Positions 1 through 6,938 of a DNA stretch of 9,976 bases are shown one piece after another. Both the position numbers and the translations under genes were made by a program. The stretch spans positions 1-9,976 of the forward strand of contig JAEZJP010000270.1 of NCBI GenBank assembly GCA_023415715.1, in the 5' to 3' direction. Source of the stretch: Bacillota bacterium. Lineage in GTDB: Bacteria; Bacillota; Clostridia; Christensenellales; Aristaeellaceae. How positions within the stretch are numbered: the first letter of the stretch is position 1; each line of letters opens with the position of its first letter. Below the pieces are notes generated by a model. That model was not told where the DNA came from. It worked only from the letters and a program-made list of their open reading frames with translations, and did no database searches.

Positions 1-312
1 GCCGTATTGGCCGGCATCGGCTGCATGGGCAAGAACACGCTTCTCATGAACCGCGCCTTTGGCAACAGAATGACTCTGGGCGCGCTGCTCACAGATCTTG
101 AAATGAAGAGTGACCCTCCCGCGGAAGACATATGCATACCCGGCTGCCGTAAATGCCTTGATGCCTGTCCCACAAAAGCGTTGGACGGCAATACCGCCAG
201 GCAGGATCTTTGCCGCCCGCATACATACGGCTTAAATGCACGGGGCTTTTCCGTTTGCAACTGCAACCGCTGCCGCACCGTGTGTCCCAGGGCTTTGGGA
301 ACGGAAAAATAA
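1..312 (+). CDS. QueG-like double 4Fe-4S cluster protein, C-terminal part (5' end outside window)
   Basis: The reading frame is open from the first base and ends at TAA 310-312, so only about the last 103 residues are present. It starts with a glycine-rich GIGCMGKNTLL stretch and a LGALLTDLEM stretch, both matching the segment before the iron-sulfur part of epoxyqueuosine-reductase-like proteins. The first cluster motif is C-x3-C-x2-C-x3-C-P followed by TKAL. The second is near the C-terminus (CNCNRCRTVCP). This spacing fits the short 'epoxyqueuosine reductase' or 'double 4Fe-4S binding domain' proteins common in Clostridia, rather than full-length QueG, which carries further sequence after the second cluster. 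The family is expected to pass electrons through two cubane clusters in the cytoplasm. The substrate of this short subfamily is not established, so the queuosine assignment is only by similarity. The protein ends almost directly after the second cluster, which looks natural for the short subfamily. Confidence 0.8.
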   Translation, partial: AVLAGIGCMGKNTLLMNRAFGNRMTLGALLTDLEMKSDPPAEDICIPGCRKCLDACPTKALDGNTARQDLCRPHTYGLNARGFSVCNCNRCRTVCPRALGTEK

Positions 313-336
313 TGGAAGAGACTGCTGTCGAAAAAA

Positions 337-370
337 GGAAAATTGCATTTGAATAGGAAGGAAATTGCAT
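337..370. repeat. Short direct repeat in the leader of the signalling operon
   Basis: The 140-base gap 313-452 lies between the iron-sulfur gene and the first c-di-GMP gene. It contains GGAAAATTGCAT at 337-348 and GGAAATTGCAT at 360-370. The two TTGCAT ends are 22 bases apart, about two helical turns, so a regulator could bind both on one face. A weak promoter-like pair (TTGAAT 349-354, GATTAT 371-376, 16-base spacer) lies within it. No riboswitch or hairpin terminator is evident in the gap. The repeat is visible in the sequence; any regulatory role is inference. Confidence 0.3.
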
Positions 371-452
371 GATTATGGGGAATATATAAGAATAGCTATC
401 TTTAGAACAGCTAAGCGAAGTTAATGCTTATCCTCGGGGGGAATGAACCGCA

Positions 453-2939
453 ATGATGCCAACGCAGAAATCCGCCGGGGTACACCGGTCTTTTCGCCAA
501 GGCCTTGCGGTTTTCCTCATACTTTTGCTCTTCCTCTTGGGTGCCGCATATATTGTGAACACCAGCATATTGGAGATCGTTAAGCTAAGGAACCAGGCCC
601 TGAATCAGTTAAGATCCGCAGAAGCTTTTTTGCCAACAGACAAGATCAGTTTGCTGGATGTGGGTGAAAGCGATCTTCAAAACGATGCCTACCTTAGCCT
701 GAAAGACAGCCTCATACGGCTGAAGGCCTTAAGCCCCGATGTTGTTTTCACATATCTGTACACTCTCAAAGACGGCAAAATCTATTTCATGGCGGATTCC
801 GAGCTGCCCGGTTCCCCGGGGTATTCTCCGCCCGGTCAATTATACTCTGAGGCCACCGAGGCAGACATTAATATTTTCGAAAACGGAACCGCTTTTGTCA
901 CCCAGCCGGCCACGGACCGCTGGGGTACCTGGGTCAGTGCGCTCGTTCCCGTAAAGGATCCTCTGTCGGGCCGGGTCATCGCCGTTCTTGGAATGGACTA
1001 CAATGCGGGAAAATGGTTATCTTCCGTGCTAAGATATGTGGCAAATGCCGCTGTACTGATCGGGCTTGCGTTTTTGCTGCTGGCCGTTCTTTACAGGATG
1101 TACAGAAGAGGCCGGGAGCGGGAACAGCTTATCAGAAAGCTTGACGACAGCGAAACACTGTTCCGGACCGTATTTGCGCAGGCGCCTTTCGGCATAGCCA
1201 TTATCAATCATTATCATGAGCTATCCAGTGTAAACGCCATGTTCCAAAAAATTCTGGGCCGGTCGGAAAGCGAGCTGGCTGCTTTAAGCTGGGTAGATAT
1301 CACCCATGCGGATGATATCAAAGAGGAAATGGGGCTGTTTGCGAAGTTCAAAGCCGGCGAAACCGGCGGCTATACCATGGAAAAGCGCTTTATAAGGCCG
1401 GATGGTTCCTGCATATGGGTACAAATCGTGGTGGCACGCTTGAGCACAAGCGATGTAAACGCACAAACCCACCTATGCATTCTGTACGATATCCAGGAGC
1501 GCAAGCAGGCGCAGGAAGCACTTCGGGAAAGCGAGCGGAGCAAATCCGTGCTGCTGTCCCACCTGCCGGGCATGGCCTACCGGTGCCTCAATGACCGGGA
1601 TTGGACGATGCTGTTTGTATCGGAAGGCTGCTATGCGCTGACTGGATATACACCGCAAAGCCTTCTTCATAACAGGGATCTGTCCTTCAATGACCTGATC
1701 AGTCCCGAATACAGGGAAATCCTTTGGCAAGAATGGAAAAGCGTGCTGGCCATGAAGGCGCCTTTCAGGCATGAGTACGAGATTACAACGGCCGCAGGTG
1801 AACGCAAGTGGGTGCTGGAGATGGGCCAAGGCATCTACAACATGCAGGATGAAGTGGAAGCCTTGGAAGGGATCGTCATTGACATTACGGAATCCAAGCG
1901 CCAACTGGCTCAAATACAGCACATGAACGACCATGATTTCCTGACGGGGCTCTATTCCAGGAAATACTTCGAAGAATCAAGGCGGCGGCTGGATGCCCAG
2001 GGAAACCTTCCGCTTTCCATCGTCATTGCGGACATCAACGGCATTCGCATGCTGAACAATGCCTTCGGCTATGAGCAGGTGGACCGGGTCATTGCCCAGG
2101 TTGCCAAGATATTGCAGCGCTGCTGCCGGGAAGGCGATATACTTGCCAGAACCGGAGGCGATGAGTTTGGAATCCTGCTTCCGCATACGAACCAGGAGGA
2201 ATCCTACCGTATTGTACAGCAGATGAAACAGGCCTGCGAGAGTGCCAATTTTTTTAATCTGGGCCAATCGGTTCACATCAGTCTTTCCCTGGGCTGCGGC
2301 ACAAAGACCGCGCTTGAGGACAGCATAGATTCGATAGAAAGAGAAGCGGAGGAGAATCTTCACAAAAATAAAATCCTGGAGCAAAAGAGCTATCACAACG
2401 CCATGCTGACCTCCATTATGGCCACCATGAACTTAAGAAGCCAGGAAACGGAGGAGCATGCGCAGCGGCTTGTAGCACTGTCCCGCATGATCGGAAGCAT
2501 TCTCGCGCTTCCGCAAAAGAGCCTGGATGATCTGCAGTTGTTTGCCATGCTGCATGATATAGGCAAGATTGGCATTGATGACCGGATTCTGAACAAGCCG
2601 GGCAAGCTAAGCGAAGAAGAGTGGGTTATCATGAAAAAGCATCCGGAGATCGGATACCGGATCGCCATTTCCCTGCCGGAGCTTTCCTCCGTGGCGGAAT
2701 ACATTCTCACGCATCACGAGCGATGGGATGGAAAGGGTTATCCCAAAGGCCTTATGGGGGAGGAGATACCTCTCCTGTCCCGTATTCTCGCCGTTGCGGA
2801 TGCCTATGATGCCATGACGGAAGAGCGTGTTTACCGAAAGAAGAGAAGCAAAGAGGAAGCCTTGGAAGAGATTATGAATCATTCAGGAACACAGTTTGAT
2901 CCCGCAATCGTGGAAATATTCGCCCAATGTATGCGTTAA
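453..2939 (+). CDS. Membrane sensor with two PAS domains, GGDEF and HD-GYP domains (c-di-GMP turnover)
   Basis: This 828-residue protein is predicted to make and/or degrade cyclic-di-GMP at the inner membrane. The order is: TM1 about 17-38; an extracytoplasmic Cache/PAS-like sensor about 39-194; TM2 about 196-215; PAS1 about 232-355; PAS2 about 357-487; GGDEF about 488-645; HD-GYP about 650-828. The GGDEF domain has metal ligand D527, base-contact residues N535 and D544, signature GGDEF 568-572, and an inhibitory I-site RxxD at 559-562. The usual GH before the nucleotide-binding Asp reads GY. The HD-GYP domain looks complete: E-x3-H before the HD, H701-D702 in HDIGK, an HP-x2-G histidine, H754-H755, GYP 762-764 and an ADAYDAM segment, so phosphodiesterase activity is expected. 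The start is preceded by GGGGGGAA at 436-443; ATG 456 is an equally possible start. The next gene follows after 45 bases, with its ribosome binding site inside the gap. Net activity cannot be told from sequence. Confidence 0.93.
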   Translation: MMPTQKSAGVHRSFRQGLAVFLILLLFLLGAAYIVNTSILEIVKLRNQALNQLRSAEAFLPTDKISLLDVGESDLQNDAYLSLKDSLIRLKALSPDVVFTYLYTLKDGKIYFMADSELPGSPGYSPPGQLYSEATEADINIFENGTAFVTQPATDRWGTWVSALVPVKDPLSGRVIAVLGMDYNAGKWLSSVLRYVANAAVLIGLAFLLLAVLYRMYRRGREREQLIRKLDDSETLFRTVFAQAPFGIAIINHYHELSSVNAMFQKILGRSESELAALSWVDITHADDIKEEMGLFAKFKAGETGGYTMEKRFIRPDGSCIWVQIVVARLSTSDVNAQTHLCILYDIQERKQAQEALRESERSKSVLLSHLPGMAYRCLNDRDWTMLFVSEGCYALTGYTPQSLLHNRDLSFNDLISPEYREILWQEWKSVLAMKAPFRHEYEITTAAGERKWVLEMGQGIYNMQDEVEALEGIVIDITESKRQLAQIQHMNDHDFLTGLYSRKYFEESRRRLDAQGNLPLSIVIADINGIRMLNNAFGYEQVDRVIAQVAKILQRCCREGDILARTGGDEFGILLPHTNQEESYRIVQQMKQACESANFFNLGQSVHISLSLGCGTKTALEDSIDSIEREAEENLHKNKILEQKSYHNAMLTSIMATMNLRSQETEEHAQRLVALSRMIGSILALPQKSLDDLQLFAMLHDIGKIGIDDRILNKPGKLSEEEWVIMKKHPEIGYRIAISLPELSSVAEYILTHHERWDGKGYPKGLMGEEIPLLSRILAVADAYDAMTEERVYRKKRSKEEALEEIMNHSGTQFDPAIVEIFAQCMR

Positions 2940-2970
2940 TGATGCATGCCAGCTTGTTCTATGCTGAAAA

Positions 2971-2976
2971 CGGGAG
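2971..2976 (+). promoter_or_regulatory. Ribosome binding site that sets the start of the second c-di-GMP gene
   Basis: GGGAGA lies eight bases before ATG 2985. The frame is also open from ATG 2946 and ATG 2961, but those lack a good site and would place 13 or 8 extra residues before an otherwise textbook signal sequence. I therefore start the gene at 2985. Confidence 0.6.
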
Positions 2977-2984
2977 AGATTCTC

Positions 2985-5843
2985 ATGAAAAGAGTATGGG
3001 TATTTTTTGCCGCTCTCTGCTTTGCCATACTTTTAGCAGGCAGTGCTGCCGGTGAAGAGCTTACGATCCCCGAACATGCCATGCTGGATAAGCATGGCGC
3101 TATCATACTGCTCATTGAGCCCATCACGGGCAATATCGTATATGCAAACGAGGCGGCCGTCACGTTTTACGGTTATCCCCGGGAGCAATTGCTGCATATG
3201 CAGGCCTCGCAGATCAATACGGTGTCTGATAAACAGACAAACAAAGCATTGCAGGCTGCGGCTACCGCCCAAAAAAATTTCTTTGTTTTTGAGAACCGCG
3301 TAAGCAGCGGTGAGATCAAAACCGTGGAGGTCTTTTCCTATCCGATGAGGAGAAACGGAAGAACCCTCCTTTTCACCATCGTTCATGATATCACAGAAGC
3401 TACACTGCTCTCCAAAGAGCATGACCGCCTGGTGAGCTCTATCCTCATTCTTGGCGGTATCGCCATAGCGGCGCTTGTTGCGCTGTCCATCACCCTTTTT
3501 AGAAGCAAGCGAAAAATCAAGAGCGATAAAGACGCAATTGAGTATTCGCAGAAACTTCACAAAACGTTTATCGACGCGGATGACGGCATGATTTACCTGA
3601 AGGATGAAAACCTGAAATATGTATTTGTAAATAAAGCCACGGCGGCCTTTTATCATCGCAGCGAAGAAGAAATGATAGGCCTCACCGACACAGATCTGTC
3701 GGAAGAGGAATTTGCCAGGCGGCGCAGGGAAGTAGACTTGAAAGCGCTGAGCAGGAACGAAGTTGTACCCGATGAAGTGGAGTGGGACGGCAGAATCTAC
3801 AGGGCACTGAAATTCCCCGTACCTTTGCCAAACGGCATGACCGGCGTCGGTGCCTACATTACAGATATCACGGAAGCCAGGAAAAACGAAAAGAAGCAGG
3901 AAAAGGCGCTGTACCGCCATAAAATATTGGCGGACATGCTGTCCCGCAGCTTTGAAAGCAAGCAGGCGCAGCTGGATTATGTTCTTAACGAGGCCCTGAA
4001 ACTGACGGAGAGCCAGTTTGGTTATATCTATCTGTATGATGAAGAGAAGCAGCAGCTAACCCTGAATTCCTGGACCAATGGCGTTATGGAGGCCTGTGCC
4101 ATAGAAGATAAGCAGACCGTTTATGATCTTCATAAAACAGGCCTATGGGGTGAGGTGGTCAGGCAGCGCCGACCCATCGTCATCAACGATTTTGAAGCGC
4201 CCAGCCCGCTGAAAAAGGGATACCCGGACGGCCATGTGACGATACACAAATTCATGTCTGTGCCGGTCATTATCGATGAAAAGATCGTTGCGATTATCGG
4301 TTTGGCCAACAAGATGACGGAATATGACGATGATGATGTGTATGAGATGATTCTTTTGATGAGCGGCGTTTGGAACGCCGTTGTCAGAAAGGAATCCCAG
4401 GATAATCTCTATCTGGAACGTAACCGGTACCAGCAAACGCTGCTTTCCATAGGCGACGGCGTCATGGTGGTGGATAAGGATGGCAGGATTGAAATGCTCA
4501 ACCCGGTTGCGCAGGAGCTTATTGGATGGACCCAGGAAAGCGCCGCGGGCATGCCCTACAAGGAAGTATTCGCCCTGTCCCATGAGCAGACAGGAATGAA
4601 CATCAAGGATCCCATTGAAGACGCCATGAAAACGCAAACCGTGCAGGAGATGGAGAATCATGCCATTCTGACCTCCAGGGATGGCAAGCGGTATTATCTG
4701 GAGGACAGCGCAGCCCCCATCAAGGATGAGACGGGCGCAATCATCGGCGTGGTGCTGGTGTTCAGGAATGTGACGGAAAGGAAGGAGCAGCAGCAGGAAA
4801 TTGAATATTTGAGCTTCCATGACTCGCTGACCGGCTTATACAACCGCCGCTTTTTCGAGGAGGAGATGCGCAGGGTGGATACGCTGCGAAACCTGCCCGT
4901 CTCCATTATCATAGGCGATGTAAACAACCTGAAGCTGGCCAACGACGTCTTCGGCCATACATATGGCGACATGCTGCTGAAAAGGCTTGCGCAGGTTTTG
5001 AAAAAAGTATGCCGCGCCGACGACATCATCTCCCGTTGGGGGGGAGACGAGTTCTCGCTGCTCCTGCCCAAAACAGGTTTGGCGGAAGCCCGGCAGATCG
5101 TTTCCAGGGTCTGTGAGGAGTTTTCCAAAGAACGGATCAAGGCGGTCAAGGGAAGCATATCCATGGGCGCAGCCGCCAAAACGGATACGGAGGAAAGCAT
5201 TCTGGACCTTACAGATAAGGCAGAGGAAGAAATGTACCTGAACAAAATCATGGAGCGCAGCGAAGTGATGAAGGGTACGCTTCAAACCATTGTGCAGCTG
5301 CTTCATGACAACAGCCCCAGGGAAAAGGAACATGCCGCCCGTGTAAGCCAGCTTTGTGCAGCTCTTGGCAAAAAGCTGAATATGACTGAAGACGAAATAA
5401 AAAGGCTGCGTGATGCTGGCTTCCTTCATGACATCGGCAAGGTGGTACTGGACAGCAAGCTGCTGGAAAACAATTATCAGCTCTCTACCCGGGAGTGGGA
5501 TGAGATCAAGCGCCATCCCGTAGTAGGGTATAGGATTCTCAACGCTTTCGACGACATGCTGGACCTGGCGCAGATCGTTCTTGCGCACCAGGAGCGCTGG
5601 GACGGGACCGGCTATCCCAAAGGGCTGAAGGGGGAAGAAATCCCCAAGGCGTCCCGGATCATCGCGCTGGCCGAAAGCTATGAGCGCAGGCGCGGCGGCG
5701 CGGAAAACAAGGAACCCATGAGCAAGGAAGACGCGCTGGAGGACATCCGTCAAGGCCGGGGTAAGCACTTTGACCCGGCGCTTACCGATTTGTTTGTGGA
5801 TATGATGGAAAAAGAGGGCCCGGAAACAGAATTCGAACCATAA
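2985..5843 (+). CDS. PAS-TM-PAS-GAF-PAS-GGDEF-HD-GYP protein with altered HD-GYP metal site
   Basis: This 952-residue sensor probably acts mainly in cyclic-di-GMP synthesis. The order is: signal sequence or TM1 1-22 (MKRVWVFFAALCFAILL); PAS-like sensor about 28-140, apparently outside the membrane; TM2 about 152-172; PAS about 190-300; GAF about 318-470; PAS about 482-602; GGDEF about 606-765; HD-GYP about 772-940. The cyclase half is canonical: D645, N653, D662, GGDEF 686-690 and I-site RADD 677-680. The HD-GYP half keeps H783, H815-D816 and K819 of HDIGK, H844 and GYP 876-878. It carries H868-Q869 where the family has HH, E897 where the family has Asp (ADxxDA), an ERRRGG run instead of DA(M/L), and Arg instead of Glu four residues before H783. 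These positions include known metal ligands of HD-GYP phosphodiesterases, so hydrolysis may be weak, altered or lost. It sits 45 bases after its paralogue, is probably cotranscribed with it, and is followed by a terminator. Confidence 0.92.
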   Translation: MKRVWVFFAALCFAILLAGSAAGEELTIPEHAMLDKHGAIILLIEPITGNIVYANEAAVTFYGYPREQLLHMQASQINTVSDKQTNKALQAAATAQKNFFVFENRVSSGEIKTVEVFSYPMRRNGRTLLFTIVHDITEATLLSKEHDRLVSSILILGGIAIAALVALSITLFRSKRKIKSDKDAIEYSQKLHKTFIDADDGMIYLKDENLKYVFVNKATAAFYHRSEEEMIGLTDTDLSEEEFARRRREVDLKALSRNEVVPDEVEWDGRIYRALKFPVPLPNGMTGVGAYITDITEARKNEKKQEKALYRHKILADMLSRSFESKQAQLDYVLNEALKLTESQFGYIYLYDEEKQQLTLNSWTNGVMEACAIEDKQTVYDLHKTGLWGEVVRQRRPIVINDFEAPSPLKKGYPDGHVTIHKFMSVPVIIDEKIVAIIGLANKMTEYDDDDVYEMILLMSGVWNAVVRKESQDNLYLERNRYQQTLLSIGDGVMVVDKDGRIEMLNPVAQELIGWTQESAAGMPYKEVFALSHEQTGMNIKDPIEDAMKTQTVQEMENHAILTSRDGKRYYLEDSAAPIKDETGAIIGVVLVFRNVTERKEQQQEIEYLSFHDSLTGLYNRRFFEEEMRRVDTLRNLPVSIIIGDVNNLKLANDVFGHTYGDMLLKRLAQVLKKVCRADDIISRWGGDEFSLLLPKTGLAEARQIVSRVCEEFSKERIKAVKGSISMGAAAKTDTEESILDLTDKAEEEMYLNKIMERSEVMKGTLQTIVQLLHDNSPREKEHAARVSQLCAALGKKLNMTEDEIKRLRDAGFLHDIGKVVLDSKLLENNYQLSTREWDEIKRHPVVGYRILNAFDDMLDLAQIVLAHQERWDGTGYPKGLKGEEIPKASRIIALAESYERRRGGAENKEPMSKEDALEDIRQGRGKHFDPALTDLFVDMMEKEGPETEFEP

Positions 5844-5851
5844 GATAAATC

Positions 5852-5895
5852 AAAAACCCTGGCAGGCATCATAAGTGTCTTCTAGGGTTTTTTTT
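5852..5895 (+). terminator. Intrinsic terminator of the c-di-GMP operon
   Basis: AAAAACCCT (5852-5860) can pair with AGGGTTTTT (5884-5892), and the T-run continues to 5895. An inner five-pair helix, AGGCA (5864-5868) with TGTCT (5876-5880, one G-U pair), closes a seven-base loop, leaving a 3x3 internal loop. It starts eight bases after the stop codon and should isolate the signalling operon from the AT-rich cassette downstream. Confidence 0.75.
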
Positions 5896-6001
5896 ACTAT
5901 GCTAATATTAAGGTGGCAATATGTGGCACAGCATGATAGAATGTATATGAATTATATGCAAACGTGTAAACATAGTAATTTAGTTATAGGAGCGTATTTG
6001 C

Positions 6002-6316
6002 ATGTCAGTTGAAGACAAAGATATTAAGTTGTTATGGGGGCGTGCTGCTGGGTGTTGTTCATTATGTAAAATTGATCTGACATATACGCTATCAACTCAG
6101 GAAACAATTTCTATCGGCGAAATGGCGCATATTATCGCACGCAAAGAGAACGACCCTCGTGGTTCTGAAAAGATAGCCTCAGAATTGTTAAATACATATA
6201 GCAGTTTGATTTTGCTATGCAATAACCATCACGAAATGATCGATAAGGCACCACAGTGCTTTTCTGTAGAAGAGATTCTTAATTGGAAAAAAACCATGAA
6301 GAAGAAATCAGCATAA
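6002..6316 (+). CDS. HNH-endonuclease-type protein, N-terminal part (frame broken at an A7 run)
   Basis: This 104-residue frame begins at an ATG nine bases after AGGAG (5988-5992). It shows the fold pattern of HNH proteins often found near defence or mobile genes: an LWGRAAG stretch, a C19-x2-C22 pair, GEMAHIIA with the first HNH histidine H43, a DPRG segment, then LILLCNNHH (C73, H76, H77) and FSVEEILNWK. The family normally has Asn just before LILLC; here residue 68 is Ser. The expected activity would be metal-dependent nicking or cutting of DNA. The frame runs off into KTMKKKSA and stops at 6314-6316, but one base back the sequence continues with family-like protein (6283-6624), so this is probably half of a gene of about 207 residues. 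The 106 bases before it (5896-6001) are AT-rich, carry the tail of the upstream terminator and presumably the promoter; no clear -35/-10 pair stands out. The AT bias compared with the neighbours suggests acquisition. Confidence 0.75.
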   Translation: MSVEDKDIKLLWGRAAGCCSLCKIDLTYTLSTQETISIGEMAHIIARKENDPRGSEKIASELLNTYSSLILLCNNHHEMIDKAPQCFSVEEILNWKKTMKKKSA

Positions 6317-6624
6317 AACTTGCAGGTGAACACTTCAAAGATAAAGATGCCCTATTTGAGGCGATAAAGAAGTTACTTCTGAGTAATAATGCAATATACA
6401 AGCAATATGGGCCCCAATCAGAAGTAGCAATGAGAAATCCAACATCTAACGCAAAAAACATGTGGGATGCTTTAAAATTGTCTACACTCTTGCCGAATAA
6501 TAGAAAGATAATAAATATCATAGAGGAAAACTTATCTTATCTCTCAACTGAGGAGTATGAGATATTCCTACAATTTAGTGAAGGAAAGCCTATCTATCAC
6601 TTGCACGAAAGTGATGATCAGTGA
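6283..6624 (+). pseudogene. C-terminal part of the HNH gene, in the -1 frame
   Basis: This frame overlaps the end of the HNH N-terminal frame and has no ribosome binding site or good start of its own; its first possible codon is a TTG. If the ribosome steps back one base on the run of seven A's (6287-6293), the protein reads NWKK-NHEEEISIKL, which continues the HNH family's helix after FSVEEIL naturally. It then includes a helix-rich segment with SNNAIYKQYGPQSE, RNPTSN, MWDALKLS and LLPNNRKI. As I recall, similar segments follow the HNH domain in related full-length proteins, which I could not verify. It ends at TGA 6622-6624, overlapping the next gene. An eighth A would join the two parts into one frame. 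Whether this is a real mutation, a phase-variable tract, productive slippage or an assembly error cannot be told from the sequence. Its biochemical role is unknown. Confidence 0.6.
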
Positions 6625-6865
6625 AATTTTTCTCTTTGGTTCTTCTCTAGAATCTCCATCACCAAATGATATAGACATAGTAATTATTTATGATCCTTCG
6701 CAATTACAGGATTATGAATCATTACAAAAGCTTAGAGAAGAAATTAGTTCTAAAGTATGGGAAGAATTTAGATTGCCAACAGATGTAATATTCCTAAACG
6801 AGCTTGAATACAGGGTAAGCAGTTACGCAGGTTTGAATAAAAAGTCCATTCTTAGCCAAGTTTGA
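6614..6865 (+). CDS. Minimal nucleotidyltransferase (polymerase-beta superfamily, MNT-like)
   Basis: This 83-residue protein carries the core of the MNT-type nucleotidyltransferase fold: IFLFGSS (the G-S of the active-site loop), then NDIDIVI (the D-x-D metal ligands) ten residues on, then PTDVIFL supplying a third acidic residue. The three catalytic acids therefore appear intact. Such enzymes transfer a nucleotide from an NTP to a protein, small molecule or RNA; the target here cannot be told. ATG 6614 is chosen because the fold begins three residues later. GTG 6611 is also possible, and ATG 6557 would add 19 unlikely residues read out of frame with the HNH gene. The start overlaps the stop of the HNH C-terminal frame by 11 bases, implying translational coupling, and only a weak upstream site (CGAAAG) is seen. 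No HEPN partner follows, so it is not an obvious MNT/HEPN toxin-antitoxin pair, and it is too small to be a CBASS cyclase. Confidence 0.75.
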   Translation: MISEIFLFGSSLESPSPNDIDIVIIYDPSQLQDYESLQKLREEISSKVWEEFRLPTDVIFLNELEYRVSSYAGLNKKSILSQV

Positions 6866-6878
6866 ATTGCATTAAAAG

Positions 6879-6920
6879 AAAAACTAAGCTAACAATTTTC
6901 CATTGCAAGCTTAGTTTTTT
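6879..6920. terminator. Probable bidirectional terminator between the cassette and the alpha operon
   Basis: AAAAACTAAGCT (6879-6890) and AGCTTAGTTTTT (6908-6919) form a perfect 12-pair stem. An inner CAAT/ATTG helix (6893-6896 with 6902-6905) shortens the loop. On the plus strand the stem ends in six T's (6915-6920), 13 bases after the nucleotidyltransferase stop. On the minus strand it ends in TTTTTCTTTT, so it could also stop transcripts leaving rplQ. Convergent genes sharing one hairpin is a common arrangement. Confidence 0.8.
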
Positions 6921-6938
6921 GTAGACATTCTTCGTTAA

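Noticed and set aside
1..312. True QueG epoxyqueuosine reductase
   Set aside because: The protein ends almost directly after the second cluster, without the extra C-terminal region of QueG. The assignment is kept at QueG-like.
313..452. c-di-GMP riboswitch in the leader of the signalling operon
   Set aside because: The conserved GEMM-type core and its two-helix arrangement are not visible in the 140-base gap.
4836..5768. Long open frame on the minus strand (310 codons) opposite the second c-di-GMP gene, and a similar 295-codon one at 3033-3920
   Set aside because: Both lie wholly antisense to strongly supported GGDEF/HD-GYP and PAS coding sequence. Their translations have no recognisable domains and look like codon-bias shadows.
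6287..6293. Programmed -1 frameshift of the dnaX type in the HNH gene
   Set aside because: The zero-frame codons are TGG AAA AAA ACC, so the first tRNA would have to re-pair on GAA. There is no evident downstream stem or upstream Shine-Dalgarno stimulator. Simple slippage remains possible but is unproven.
6557..6613. ATG 6557 as the start of the nucleotidyltransferase
   Set aside because: The added residues lie inside the HNH C-terminal frame, look unstructured and are not needed for the fold; ATG 6614 starts just before IFLFGS.
6614..6865. Nucleotidyltransferase as a CBASS cyclase or as half of an MNT/HEPN toxin-antitoxin pair
   Set aside because: At 83 residues it is far too short for a CD-NTase. 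No HEPN protein, effector, SAVED or Cap2/Cap3-like gene is present.
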